Assembly: GCA_023422775.1 (NCBI GenBank)
Contig: JAFAGM010000050.1
Span: 1 to 20,785 of the forward strand
DNA: 20,785 nucleotides
Direction of reading: 5' to 3'
DNA from: Pseudomonadota bacterium
GTDB lineage: Bacteria > Pseudomonadota > Alphaproteobacteria > Rhizobiales > Xanthobacteraceae
Shown here: positions 1 to 8,055 of the stretch, one piece after another
Numbering within the stretch: the first letter of the stretch is position 1
Layout: each line of letters opens with the position of its first letter
Position numbers and translations under genes: made by a program
The notes under the pieces: model-generated
Databases searched by the model: none
What the model was told of the DNA's origin: nothing
What the model saw: only the letters and a program-made list of their open reading frames with translations

Positions 1-1268
1 CGGCGCTCGACCTCGGCGACGACCGCGATGCGGACGCCGACGATGATGAGAACCAGGACGAGAATCAGGACGGCGAGAACGATCAGTCGGGCGCCGAGGG
101 TTCACCCGATTCCGACGCCGCGCAGGAGATGAGCGCCGACCAGGCTGAAGCCTCTACCGACGAAATGTCGGATAGCGCCATGGAGAGCGCGCAGGCGTCC
201 ACGTCGGACACGTTCGACGACGGCGAACTCGGCGACGACGAGACGCCGGGCGAGGCGACGCGGCCGAATACGCGCGGCGCCAATGAGCCGCGCGGGCCGG
301 AATATCACGCCTTCGCGCCGAAGTTCGACGAAGTCATCGCGGCCGAGGATCTCTGCGACCATGACGAGCTCGAACGGTTGCGCTCTTATCTCGACAAGCA
401 GCTCGCGCATCTGCAGGGCATCGTCGCGCGGCTGGCCAACCGGCTGCAGCGCCGCCTGATGGCGCAGCAGAACCGCGCCTGGGAATTCGACCTCGAGGAA
501 GGCATCCTCGATCCGGCGCGGCTGTCGCGCGTGGTCACCGATCCCTATCATCCGCTGTCCTTCATGCACGAGAAGGAGGCGACCTTCCGCGATACCGTGG
601 TGACGCTGCTGCTGGACAATTCCGGTTCGATGCGCGGCCGTCCCATTACGGTGGCGGCGACCTGCGCCGATATTCTGGCGCGCACGCTGGAGCGCTGCGG
701 CGTCAAGGTCGAGATTTTGGGCTTCACCACGCGGGCCTGGAAGGGCGGGCAGTCGCGTGAGGCGTGGCTCGCCGCCGGCAAGCCGGCCAATCCCGGCCGG
801 CTCAACGATCTGCGCCACATCATCTACAAGTCTGCCGACGCGCCCTGGCGGCGCGCGCGCAAGAATCTCGGCCTGATGATGCGCGAGGGCCTGCTGAAGG
901 AAAACATCGACGGCGAGGCGCTGGACTGGGCGCACAAGCGGCTGCTCGGCCGGCCCGAGCAGCGCAAGATCCTGATGATGATTTCGGACGGCGCGCCGGT
1001 CGACGATTCCACTTTGTCGGTCAATCCCGGCAACTACCTCGAGCGGCACCTGCGGCACATCATCGAGGAGATCGAGACCCGCTCGCCGGTCGAACTGATC
1101 GCGATCGGCATCGGCCACGACGTCACGCGCTACTACCGCCGCGCGGTCACCATCGTCGATGCCGAGGAACTCGGTGGCGCCATCACCGAAAAGCTCGCTG
1201 AATTGTTCAGCGAGACGCACGGCGCCGCGCCAGCGACGACCCGCCGGCCACGCCGCCTGCATTCGTAA
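1..1268 (+). CDS. cobT: Cobaltochelatase subunit CobT, 3' part (5' end outside window)
   Basis: CobT works with the AAA+ protein CobS and the large subunit CobN to insert cobalt into hydrogenobyrinic acid a,c-diamide in aerobic cobalamin synthesis (family knowledge). The frame is open from base 3, so about 421 C-terminal residues are visible and the first third is missing. The first ~90 visible residues are a very acidic Asp/Glu/Asn/Gln-rich linker, typical of the middle of CobT. A von Willebrand A domain follows, with the MIDAS signature DNSGSM at nt 615-632 and a second acidic patch, ISDGAPVDD, near nt 985-1010. The gene ends TAA at 1268. An ATG at 129 lies inside the acidic linker and is not the real start. 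cobS is expected just upstream, outside the window. Confidence 0.93.
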   Translation, partial: ALDLGDDRDADADDDENQDENQDGENDQSGAEGSPDSDAAQEMSADQAEASTDEMSDSAMESAQASTSDTFDDGELGDDETPGEATRPNTRGANEPRGPEYHAFAPKFDEVIAAEDLCDHDELERLRSYLDKQLAHLQGIVARLANRLQRRLMAQQNRAWEFDLEEGILDPARLSRVVTDPYHPLSFMHEKEATFRDTVVTLLLDNSGSMRGRPITVAATCADILARTLERCGVKVEILGFTTRAWKGGQSREAWLAAGKPANPGRLNDLRHIIYKSADAPWRRARKNLGLMMREGLLKENIDGEALDWAHKRLLGRPEQRKILMMISDGAPVDDSTLSVNPGNYLERHLRHIIEEIETRSPVELIAIGIGHDVTRYYRRAVTIVDAEELGGAITEKLAELFSETHGAAPATTRRPRRLHS

Positions 1269-1299
1269 CCGGGACGAGATGGCTGGTCGCGAAAACGGT

Positions 1300-1430
1300 A
1301 ACCCTCATCCTGAGGAGCGGCGTCTTCGCCGCGTCTCGAAGGATGAGGTCCGTGCAGCGGCCTCATGGTTCGCCCGGCGATGTGAGCATCGTTCGAAGAC
1401 GCGCAAGGTGCGCTCCTCACCATGAGGGTA
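1300..1430 (+). repeat. Dispersed palindromic intergenic repeat, family B, copy 1
   Basis: This ~130-bp element fills the space between cobT and the next gene. It opens with ACCCTCATCCTGAGGAGC and closes with GCTCCTCACCATGAGGGT, so the ends are near-inverted repeats, and inner segments such as CGTCTCGAAGGATGAGG and GGTTCGCCCGGCGATG can form nested hairpins. A second copy lies in opposite orientation at 14031-14160 and matches it along its length with a few indels. The last bases supply the start codon of the downstream gene. Confidence 0.85.
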
Positions 1431-2495
1431 AGCGAATATTCCCGCCGCCGCCTTCTCGGATATGCAGCGGCGGGGCTCTCAGCGGCGGCGACGTCCAGTG
1501 TCGCGGGGGCGCAGACCGCCGTCCAGCCGCGACCCAGGCAGGCGTCCCCGGACGAGTACGCGGTCAACTCGGCGGTTTCGATCGACGTCAATGCACGGCC
1601 GATAGCCTCGTTTGACACCCGCGACCGCTCACGCGTGCGGTTTGGCTCCCTGGAATTTCGCAGCGGGCTCATCCTGACCTCGCGGTTTCGCGGCTTCGGC
1701 GGATTGTCCGGCCTGCGGCTGGACGCAAAGGGCGAGCGCTTCATCGCCATCAGCGACAAGGGCGGCTGGTTCACCGGCCGTATCGTCTACAAGGGCCGCG
1801 AGATGACCGGGCTCGACGATGTCGAGGCCGCGCCGATGCTTGGATCCGACGGCAAGCCGATCACCTCCCGCGGCTGGTTCGATACCGAGGCGCTCGCGCT
1901 CGACGGCTCGCTGGTCTATGTCGGCATCGAACGCGTCAATCGGATCCTGCGCTTCGACTTCGCCAGGGGATTTACGCGGGCCCTCGGCGAGCCCCTCCAA
2001 TTGCCGATCGGCGTGCGCAAACTGCCCTACAACAAGGGGATCGAGGCGCTTGTCACGGTGCCGAAGGGCTTGCCGATGGCGGGAACGCTGATCGCGATCT
2101 CGGAACGCGGACTGGACGCGCAGGGAAATATTACCGCCTACCTGATCGGCGGCAAGACGGCGGGGCTGTTCAGCATTCAACGCTCTGAAAACTTTGATGT
2201 CAGCGACGCGGTGCTGTTGCCGTCAGGCGATCTGCTGCTGCTGGAGCGGAAATTTTCCTGGCTCGGCGGCATCGGCATCCGGATTCGCCGCATTCCGCTG
2301 GCCTCCGTCGGGTCGGGGGCGGTCATCGACGGGCCCGCGATTTTCAGCGCCGATCTCGGCAATGAGGTCGACAATCTGGAAGGCATCGACGCCCACGTCA
2401 CGCCGGAGGGCGACACGGTGCTGACGCTGGTCTCGGACGACAATTTTTCGCTGATCCAGCGCAATCTGCTGCTGCAGTTCACGCTGGTGGAGTGA
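1422..2495 (+). CDS. Tat-exported esterase-like phytase-family protein (PF13449-like)
   Basis: Predicted periplasmic protein of 357 residues. Residues 7-13 read SRRRLLG and are followed by an Ala-rich hydrophobic stretch and a plausible cleavage site after AGA (residue 30), which is a twin-arginine signal peptide. The mature part looks like the 'esterase-like activity of phytase' beta-propeller family: SDKGGWF near residue 106, WFDTEALAL, DNLEGIDAH, and a terminal segment reading SDDNFSLIQRN then LLLQFTL. The substrate is unknown; a phosphodiesterase or phytase-like role is only suggested by the family name. ATG 1422 is the only usable start: the frame has a stop at 1383 and no other ATG, GTG or TTG before the Tat motif. 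This ATG and the weak AAGGTG upstream (1405-1410) lie inside the dispersed repeat. Confidence 0.85.
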   Translation: MRVSEYSRRRLLGYAAAGLSAAATSSVAGAQTAVQPRPRQASPDEYAVNSAVSIDVNARPIASFDTRDRSRVRFGSLEFRSGLILTSRFRGFGGLSGLRLDAKGERFIAISDKGGWFTGRIVYKGREMTGLDDVEAAPMLGSDGKPITSRGWFDTEALALDGSLVYVGIERVNRILRFDFARGFTRALGEPLQLPIGVRKLPYNKGIEALVTVPKGLPMAGTLIAISERGLDAQGNITAYLIGGKTAGLFSIQRSENFDVSDAVLLPSGDLLLLERKFSWLGGIGIRIRRIPLASVGSGAVIDGPAIFSADLGNEVDNLEGIDAHVTPEGDTVLTLVSDDNFSLIQRNLLLQFTLVE

Positions 2496-2548
2496 GGCGT
2501 TGGGCCGCAAGGCGGCGAACCGTAGGGGAGGGTTGCGGCCGGAACGGC

Positions 2549-2577
2549 TTGAGGCGCCGGGGACTGCTCGCTAGACA
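2549..2577 (+). promoter_or_regulatory. Possible sigma70-type promoter for the OYE gene
   Basis: TTGAGG at 2549-2554 is separated by 17 bp from TAGACA at 2572-2577, 38 bp upstream of the ATG at 2615. The -10 box is a poor match, so this is only a candidate. Confidence 0.25.
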
Positions 2578-2614
2578 TTAGGGATCGCTTTCCCTCCGGT
2601 CCGGATCCTTTCCC

Positions 2615-3727
2615 ATGAGCGCTCTCTTTACCCCGATCAAGCTGCGTGGCCTTACGCTTCCCAACCGCATCATGGTGGCGCCGATGTGCCAGTACTCGTC
2701 CGTCGATGGCGAGGCCAATGACTGGCACTTCACCCACATCAATTCGCTGGCGCTGTCGGGGGCGGGGATCTTCTGCATCGAGGCGACCGCGGTGGAGCCA
2801 GGCGGCCGGATCACGCCGGGCTGTCTCGGCCTCTACAACGATGCCACGGAAGCGGCGCTGAAGCCGATCCTGGCGTCGGTACGCAAGCGCTCGAAGACCG
2901 CCGTGATGATTCAACTCGCCCATGCCGGCCGCAAGGCGTCGAGCCACACGCCCTGGGACGGCGGGCAGTTGATCCCGGTGGCCGAAGGCGGCTGGCGGGT
3001 GGAAGGCCCCTCGGCGATTCCCCACAAGGAAAGCGAGACGCCGCCGCTGGCATTCGACGCCACCGGACTGAAGCGTGTCCGCGAGGCGTTCGTTGCCGCA
3101 GCAAAGCGCGCCGAGCGGCTGGGCATCGACGCCATCGAGGTGCATTCCGCCCACGGCTATCTGCTGCATCAGTTCCTGTCGCCGATCGCCAACCAGCGCA
3201 CAGACGAATACGGCGGCTCGCTGGCGAACCGCATGCGTTTTCCGCTCGAGGTGTTCGACGCGGTGCGCGCGGCGTTTCCGGCAGACAAGCCGGTCGGCAT
3301 CCGCGTGTCCTCCACCGACTGGGTCGAGAACGGCTGGGACCTGGCGCAGACCATCGAATTCGCGCAGGAGCTGAAAAAACACGGCGTCGACTGGATCGAT
3401 GCGTCCTCGGGCGGCGTCTCGCCGCTGCAAAAGATTCCCCTCGGACCCGGCTACCAGGTGCCGTTCGCGCAGGCGATCAAGGAGGCAACCGGGCTCACGA
3501 CAATCGCCGTCGGCCTGATCACGGAGCCGAAGCGGGCCGAGGAGATCGTAGCCTCCGGCAAGGCCGACATGGTCGCGCTGGCGCGCGGCATGCTCTACGA
3601 CCCGCGATGGGGCTGGCACGCTGCCGCCGAACTCGGCGGCCAGGTCGAAGCCCCGCCGCAATACTGGCGCTCGCAACCCTCGACGCAGAAGGCGCTGTTC
3701 GGCGCCACGACGTTCGGGACGCGGTAG
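2615..3727 (+). CDS. NADH:flavin oxidoreductase, Old Yellow Enzyme family (YqjM/NamA-like)
   Basis: A 370-residue FMN-dependent TIM-barrel ene-reductase. OYE homologues reduce activated C=C bonds of enals, enones, nitro compounds and similar electrophiles with NAD(P)H. The N-terminus carries APMCQYSS with Cys25 and Tyr27, matching the redox-tuning Cys and Tyr of the YqjM 'thermophilic-like' subclass. HSAHGYLLHQFLSP gives His177/His180 for substrate binding and Tyr182 as the likely proton donor. NQRTDEYGGS and the C-terminal ARGMLYDPRWGWHAA are also typical. The length is normal for single-domain YqjM types; there is no C-terminal FeS/FAD domain. The start fits homologues, but the preceding bases are pyrimidine-rich and give only a weak GGAT as ribosome site. 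The physiological substrate cannot be read from context. Confidence 0.93.
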   Translation: MSALFTPIKLRGLTLPNRIMVAPMCQYSSVDGEANDWHFTHINSLALSGAGIFCIEATAVEPGGRITPGCLGLYNDATEAALKPILASVRKRSKTAVMIQLAHAGRKASSHTPWDGGQLIPVAEGGWRVEGPSAIPHKESETPPLAFDATGLKRVREAFVAAAKRAERLGIDAIEVHSAHGYLLHQFLSPIANQRTDEYGGSLANRMRFPLEVFDAVRAAFPADKPVGIRVSSTDWVENGWDLAQTIEFAQELKKHGVDWIDASSGGVSPLQKIPLGPGYQVPFAQAIKEATGLTTIAVGLITEPKRAEEIVASGKADMVALARGMLYDPRWGWHAAAELGGQVEAPPQYWRSQPSTQKALFGATTFGTR

Positions 3728-3740
3728 CGGCATACGCCGC
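3727..3740 (+). terminator. Short hairpin just after the OYE gene
   Basis: GCGGC-ATAC-GCCGC starts at the last base of the stop codon and is followed by the pyrimidine-rich GCCTCTTCCTT. There is no real T-tract, so terminator function is uncertain. Confidence 0.25.
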
Positions 3741-3884
3741 GCCTCTTCCTTCGCGCGCGTCACTCCGCCGCGCGAACTTCTGCCCGTCCGATTTGTCATA
3801 TCTCGGCCACACGCCGGGGGTGCTATGGTTTGGCTGGCGCGCGATAGACGCGCTTTCAAATAAGACACATAGCGAGGATGCCCC

Positions 3885-4985
3885 ATGGAGATCGGATATT
3901 TCACGATGCCGTCCCATCCGCCGGAATGCGGATTGAAGGAGGGCCACGACTGGGACCTGCAGACGCTGCGCTGGCTCGACGAACTCGGCTACCAGGAGGC
4001 CTGGATCGGCGAGCACCACACCGCTCCCTGGGAGCCGCATCCTTCGCCCGACCTGATCCTTGCGCAGGCATTCCTGCAGACCAAGAACATCCGCCTCGGC
4101 CCCGGCGGCTTCCTGCTGCCCTATCACCACCCCGCGGAACTCGCCAACCGCGTGGCGATGCTCGACCATCTTTCCGGTGGCCGGCTGAACTTCGGCGTCG
4201 CCGCGAGCGGCCTGCCGAGCGACTGGGCGATGTTCAACGTCGACGGCATGTCGGGCCAGAACCGCGACATGACCCGTGAGGCGCTGGAGATCATCCTGAA
4301 AATGTGGACCGAGGACGCGCCGTGGTCCTACAAGGGCAAGTACTGGACGGTGAACAAGCCGGACGTCATGTTCGACTTCCTCAAGCCCCACATCAAGCCG
4401 GTGCAGGCGCCGCATCCGCCGATCGGCGTCGCCGGTCTCTCCAAGGGCTCGGACACGCTCAAGCTCGCGGGCGAGCGCGGCTACATTCCGATGAGCCTCA
4501 ACCTCAACCCGGCCTATGTCGGCAGCCACTGGGAGTCGGTCGAGATCGGCGCGGCCAAGACCGGACGCAAGCCGAAGCGCAGCGACTGGCGCATGGTGCG
4601 CGAGGTGTTCGTCGCCGATACCGACGAGGAGGCGTGGCGGCTTTCGGTCGGCGACATGATGGGCCGCATGATGACCGAGTACTTCCTGCCGCTGCTCGGC
4701 CATTTCGGCTTCAAGGACTACCTCAAGGCTTCGCCCGACGTGCCGGATTCCGACGTGACAGCCGAGTATTGCGCGCGGAACAACTGGATCGTGGGGTCGC
4801 CGGCGACGGTCACCGAGAAGATCGAAAAGATCTATCACGAGGTCGGCGGCTTCGGCACGCTGCTCGTGTTCGGCTTCGACTACAAGCACAAGCCGGAAGC
4901 CTGGCATAACTCGCTGCGTCTCCTGAAGCAGGAAGTGATGCCGCGGCTGAAGCATCTCGACGCCGGTCTGATCAAGGCGGCGTGA
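3885..4985 (+). CDS. LLM-class flavin-dependent oxidoreductase (bacterial luciferase-like)
   Basis: A 366-residue luciferase-like monooxygenase. Such enzymes use reduced FMN or F420 to oxygenate or oxidise small organic substrates. The N-terminus MEIGYFTMP, the AWIGEHH motif around residues 41-47, the DLILAQAF and LGPGGFLLPYHHP segments, and LSGGRLNFGVAASG with the following aromatic region are characteristic. The length is usual for the group that includes alkanal and limonene monooxygenase-like proteins. The ATG at 3885 is preceded by GAGGA at 3874-3878 with 6-bp spacing. It follows the OYE gene after 157 bp on the same strand; a joint catabolic role is possible but not shown. The C-terminal residues run to the stop at 4985, immediately before a palindromic repeat. 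The substrate is unknown. Confidence 0.92.
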   Translation: MEIGYFTMPSHPPECGLKEGHDWDLQTLRWLDELGYQEAWIGEHHTAPWEPHPSPDLILAQAFLQTKNIRLGPGGFLLPYHHPAELANRVAMLDHLSGGRLNFGVAASGLPSDWAMFNVDGMSGQNRDMTREALEIILKMWTEDAPWSYKGKYWTVNKPDVMFDFLKPHIKPVQAPHPPIGVAGLSKGSDTLKLAGERGYIPMSLNLNPAYVGSHWESVEIGAAKTGRKPKRSDWRMVREVFVADTDEEAWRLSVGDMMGRMMTEYFLPLLGHFGFKDYLKASPDVPDSDVTAEYCARNNWIVGSPATVTEKIEKIYHEVGGFGTLLVFGFDYKHKPEAWHNSLRLLKQEVMPRLKHLDAGLIKAA

Positions 4986-4993
4986 TTCGCGTT

Positions 4994-5078
4994 CGTCATT
5001 GCGAGCGAAGCGAAGCAGTCCATTTTTCGGCATAACGGATAGATGGATTGCTTCGTCGCTGCGCTCCTCGCAATGACG
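4994..5078. repeat. Dispersed palindromic repeat, family A, between convergent genes
   Basis: An 85-bp imperfect palindrome. The left arm begins CGTCATTGCGAGCGAAGC and the right arm ends GCGCTCCTCGCAATGACG, with inner arms AGCAGTCCAT and ATGGATTGCT. It fills almost all of the 107 bp between the convergent LLM and DUF2336 genes and could form a long hairpin in both transcripts, so it may serve as a bidirectional transcription stop. Read in a spurious frame it gives the familiar peptide HCEERSDEAI, which I know from mis-annotated ORFs in related genomes. A degenerate half copy lies at 14011-14030. Confidence 0.85.
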
Positions 5079-5092
5079 TTTACCCTTTAATC

Positions 5093-6220
5093 TCAATTCA
5101 CCTTCGCTGCCGTCTGCGCCACCGGCCGCACCTGCCAGAAGCGGATCAGGCGGCGGGCGTTTTCCAGCGTCAATTTCGAGTATTGATCGCGCGCCTTCGA
5201 CAGTTCGTGGCGGCCCATGGTGCCGGAGGCGAAGCGGCTGTCGAGGATGGCGGCCACCGTTTCCCATTTCAATCCGGCGACGCGGCACGGAATCAGCACG
5301 CCGTCGTCGCGCAGGCTCTGCATGACCGGACGGATCACCTCGATGCTGGAAGCGGACAGCTCGGCAAGGGCTGCGATCGTCTCGGGATATTTCCGCTCCT
5401 TCGCAAAGCCAAGCAGCTCCGCCTCGGTGAGCTTGCCGTGCCTGGCGAGCGAGGCGACGTAGCGGGCGGCGGCGGTGAAATCGCGGACGCGCGACATTTC
5501 GCGGTGGGCGCCGGAGGCGGCCGCGGCGATCACATCGCGGATCTGCTCGAACATGTGCGGCGGCGCACGCGACAGCAGCCGCTCACGAACGGCCGCGGTC
5601 GCGCTGCGCAGCAATTGCTGCCTGAGATCGACCGGCAGGTCGACGCGGATTCCGGTTTCGACGGCGAGCGCCGGATCGGTCTCGGCCTGCTTCAGCACGA
5701 TGGCGAAACCGGCCGCCGACATCTTCGCGCCGGGATTTCCGACCAGCCGCAGGCTGACGGAGGGATAATACCGCTTCAGCAGCGCGTCGGTGACGACCTC
5801 GTTCAGCCACCAGCGCCCGGAAATCGCCAGCAGATGCTGCTCGCCTTTGGTTTCCGCGAGTTCGACCAGGTCTTCCGGTGTCAGCCGCGCGGACTCCGTC
5901 AGCACCGGACGCGCGATCGTGATCTCGTCATGCCGCGCCAGCCTGCGGATCACGCCGGGCGGCGCCTGCTTCACGGAAGCGAGCTGCGTGCTCATTTCGG
6001 CGAGCGCGATGCGGGCGGAGACGTCGGCGAGCGCGCGGATCTCGATGGTCTTGATCAGCCGCTCCAGCACGTCGCCGAACAGCTCGATCTGCTCGCCGGT
6101 GTAACCGTCGGCCTGCGCCAGGAACAGGTCCGTAACCCGCCTGACGGTTTCGAGGTGTTTGTCGGCGGAGGCAGCCTTGATGGCAGCCTCGACCTCTTCG
6201 GAGATCGATCGTTCAAGCAT
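5093..6220 (-). CDS. DUF2336 domain-containing protein
   Basis: A 375-residue, mostly alpha-helical protein with no signal peptide or membrane segment. The order of motifs (an N-terminal helical repeat region with LFLAQADGYTGEQIELFGDVLERL, then RLARHDEITIARPVL, then LTEAELLGFAKERK) matches the alphaproteobacterial DUF2336 family (COG5330), whose helical hairpins look HEAT-like. The molecular function is unknown; members have been discussed as scaffold or signalling proteins. ATG 6218-6220 is preceded on the minus strand by AGGAC about 6 bp upstream. It converges on the LLM gene across the family A palindrome and lies 316 bp from the DUF2235 gene, so it is probably transcribed separately. Confidence 0.82.
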   Translation of the reverse strand: MLERSISEEVEAAIKAASADKHLETVRRVTDLFLAQADGYTGEQIELFGDVLERLIKTIEIRALADVSARIALAEMSTQLASVKQAPPGVIRRLARHDEITIARPVLTESARLTPEDLVELAETKGEQHLLAISGRWWLNEVVTDALLKRYYPSVSLRLVGNPGAKMSAAGFAIVLKQAETDPALAVETGIRVDLPVDLRQQLLRSATAAVRERLLSRAPPHMFEQIRDVIAAAASGAHREMSRVRDFTAAARYVASLARHGKLTEAELLGFAKERKYPETIAALAELSASSIEVIRPVMQSLRDDGVLIPCRVAGLKWETVAAILDSRFASGTMGRHELSKARDQYSKLTLENARRLIRFWQVRPVAQTAAKVN

Positions 6221-6352
6221 CGCTCGTCCTGAGCGTTGGAGCCGGTTCTGGCAGGTGAATGAGGATAGGAAGCAGAGTTGAACGATGGGTAAACCATTGG
6301 GGTCGCGAGGGCGGTAATGGGACCGTAGGAATGCGGAGTGCAGGCTCTCGAT

Positions 6353-6404
6353 CTCCCTCTCCGGCCTTGCGGGCCCCCAAGCGGGAGAGGGTTAGGGAGG
6401 GGGC
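6353..6404. repeat. Palindromic repeat, family D (CTCCCTCTCC...GGGAGAGGG)
   Basis: CTCCCTCTCCGGCCTTGCGGG is mirrored by AAGCGGGAGAGGG, followed by TTAGGGAGGGGGC. This resembles the common intergenic 'CCCTCTCCC...GGGAGAGGGT' element of Bradyrhizobium-like genomes. It can fold as a hairpin downstream of the DUF2235 gene. Confidence 0.6.
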
Positions 6405-6428
6405 GGCATCAGCGGTGCCCGTGGCTTA

Positions 6429-6465
6429 CCCCTCTCCCCAGCCCTCCCCCACAAGGGGGAGGGAG
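6429..6465. repeat. Second CT/GA palindrome next to family D
   Basis: CCCTCTCCCCAGCCCTCCCC is followed after a CACA loop by AAGGGGGAGGGAG, giving a strong hairpin of 9 bp or more. It sits 72 bp past the DUF2235 stop on the minus strand and could help end that transcript. Confidence 0.55.
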
Positions 6466-6536
6466 CCGACCTCCCGTGTCGAGAGGGCGCGTGTTCATCC
6501 GCAAACCAGTCACACACCTCGCTCTCTCCGTCACTC

Positions 6537-7832
6537 CTACGCCTCGTCCTCCGCCCCGTCGTCCGCACTCGCGCCATGCCCCGGCGGCATCGGCATCGGG
6601 AACGCCTCGTACTTCGCCGGCATGTTCACCGGGCGGTAGCCCGGCATCGCGTTCATGCGGTCGATCGCGGATTGGTGGATAACAGCGCCTTCCGGAATCA
6701 GCCGCGGCTCGGCGTCCGGGATGTAGTAGCCGAAGCGCGCTTTTCGCGCCGGCCATTCCTTGTACTTCGCGCGCTTCGGCAGATATTCGAGCAGCCACCA
6801 CGCGCCGGACAGCGAAGTGTGCAACTCGCCCTCGACATCAGGCTCGACATAGGAGAACGGGCTGCCCTTGCGCTGGATGCCCCAGGCGAGCTGGTTGATG
6901 TTGGCGGTGGTGAAATTCAGCCCCGACTTCGAGGCTTCGTCGATCATCCAGAGCAGCGGATATTTGGAAAGCCCGCTTTCCTTCTCGGGATAGCCGCCGC
7001 CGATATCGGCATGCACGCCGGCGAACCATACCTGCAGAATATCCTGAGGGCCGGCGTGGACCTCGTTGAAGCGGACGGGCTTGTACGTCTGCGGGTCGTA
7101 CCACTTCTTCAGGCGGAACATGGCCCGCCGCTCGTCGATCGAGATCGCCTGGCGGAAGGTCTGCACGCTCGGATTCTGCAGCGTCCAGGCGAGTTCCTCC
7201 AGGCTCGGCCAGTAGAACCGATCGGCCCGCGGCACGATCACGCTCGCGACCGTATCCCAGACGCCGACGAAGCGGATGGTCGGCCAGCGGGATGACGTGA
7301 TGCGCGCGAACTGGGCGGCGTTGTCGTACGGGGAGGGCGGCAGCTCGTCTTCGGCTCTCGCCGCATCCGTGACCGTCTTCAGCTTCTCGCGCAGTTTCGG
7401 CGCCTCGTCGGAGGAGAACTGCTTGTAGGCGATCAGGCCACTTCCGGCGAGATTGACCTGCTCGGGCGTGATGAGCCCGATCTTGTGGATCAGCCCCGCC
7501 AGCACCCGCACGGTATAGGCGCCGCGGGAGAAGCCGAACAGATAGATCTGGTCGTCCTTCTGCCAGTGGTGGACCAGGAAGGAATAGGCCGCGAGCACGT
7601 TGTCATCGAGCCCGTAGCCGGTGGCAAGCCCGAGGATGGCATTGAAATCCTGCCGCAGCCTGTGCCACGGATCCGGCCGCGCCAGCGTGCCGACCCCCGG
7701 ATCGTAATAGACGAGCTGCCGCGGAGACGTCTTCTCCGTCTTGCGCAGGCAGCGATAAAGCTTCAGCACATTGGAGATGTTCTCGGAGATCTCGTTTCCG
7801 GTGCCGTCGCAGCAGATGATGATGTTGCGCAT
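6537..7832 (-). CDS. DUF2235 alpha/beta hydrolase (Tle1-like phospholipase)
   Basis: A 431-residue protein with the DUF2235 fold. It starts MRNIIICCDGTGNE, the usual first strand and oxyanion region. The nucleophile elbow GFSRGA places Ser102, VGVWDTVAS gives Asp193, and WFAGVHADIGGGYPE gives His274 as the likely third residue, so the triad looks intact. DUF2235 includes the type VI secretion lipase effectors Tle1, which cleave phospholipids, and also many stand-alone cytoplasmic proteins. There is no signal peptide, and no VgrG, PAAR or immunity-like gene is adjacent, so an effector role is not supported here. The start has a strong GGGGGAG ribosome site about 7 bp upstream. Base composition is as GC-rich as the core genes, unlike the helicase/DarT block next to it. 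Confidence 0.87.
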   Translation of the reverse strand: MRNIIICCDGTGNEISENISNVLKLYRCLRKTEKTSPRQLVYYDPGVGTLARPDPWHRLRQDFNAILGLATGYGLDDNVLAAYSFLVHHWQKDDQIYLFGFSRGAYTVRVLAGLIHKIGLITPEQVNLAGSGLIAYKQFSSDEAPKLREKLKTVTDAARAEDELPPSPYDNAAQFARITSSRWPTIRFVGVWDTVASVIVPRADRFYWPSLEELAWTLQNPSVQTFRQAISIDERRAMFRLKKWYDPQTYKPVRFNEVHAGPQDILQVWFAGVHADIGGGYPEKESGLSKYPLLWMIDEASKSGLNFTTANINQLAWGIQRKGSPFSYVEPDVEGELHTSLSGAWWLLEYLPKRAKYKEWPARKARFGYYIPDAEPRLIPEGAVIHQSAIDRMNAMPGYRPVNMPAKYEAFPMPMPPGHGASADDGAEDEA

Positions 7833-8055
7833 GGTGATGCTCCCCCCGGTGCTACCGGAGCGAGTATAGCGAACCTATTGGCAGGCTTCGATGATGCTGC
7901 AAGGATCTGCTATGCAGTTCCACAGACTTTGTGGGAAAAGCTTCCATCACGCGGTCGATATGACCGCAGCATGTCCAATTTTTCCTCTGGAGTGTTTTGC
8001 GTCGCTTAAGCCCTCACGCCATCAGACCATAGTGAGTTACGACGTTAGTAGCCCT
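7833..8055. other. Junction spacer between DUF2235 gene and the low-GC block
   Basis: This 223-bp noncoding stretch is where composition changes from GC-rich (left) to near 50% (right). It should hold the promoter of the DUF2235 gene. No clear terminator follows the ADP-ribosylglycohydrolase stop at 8056, and I found no tRNA or direct repeat matching the other edge of the block. Confidence 0.5.

Larger units (their letters stand above)
6221..6536. other. 316-bp intergenic spacer between DUF2335-type and DUF2235 genes (DUF2336 side at left)
   Basis: No gene is supported here. The space lies between the start of the DUF2336 gene and the end of the DUF2235 gene. The first ~120 bp should hold the DUF2336 promoter, though I see no convincing boxes. 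The remainder contains two purine/pyrimidine palindromes (6353-6404 and 6429-6465) described separately. The short frames covering them are products of the repeats. Confidence 0.6.

Noticed and set aside
3519..5288. Long minus-strand open frame (589 codons) opposite the OYE and LLM genes, and similar 300-575-codon frames elsewhere
   Set aside because: They run antisense to clearly recognised genes, have Arg/Ala/Gly-rich translations typical of GC-rich shadow frames, and in this case read through the family A repeat (HCEERSDEAI peptide).
6537..7832. DUF2235 gene as a fourth member of the DarT-like operon
   Set aside because: It is separated by 223 bp, has its own strong ribosome site and its GC content matches the core genes.
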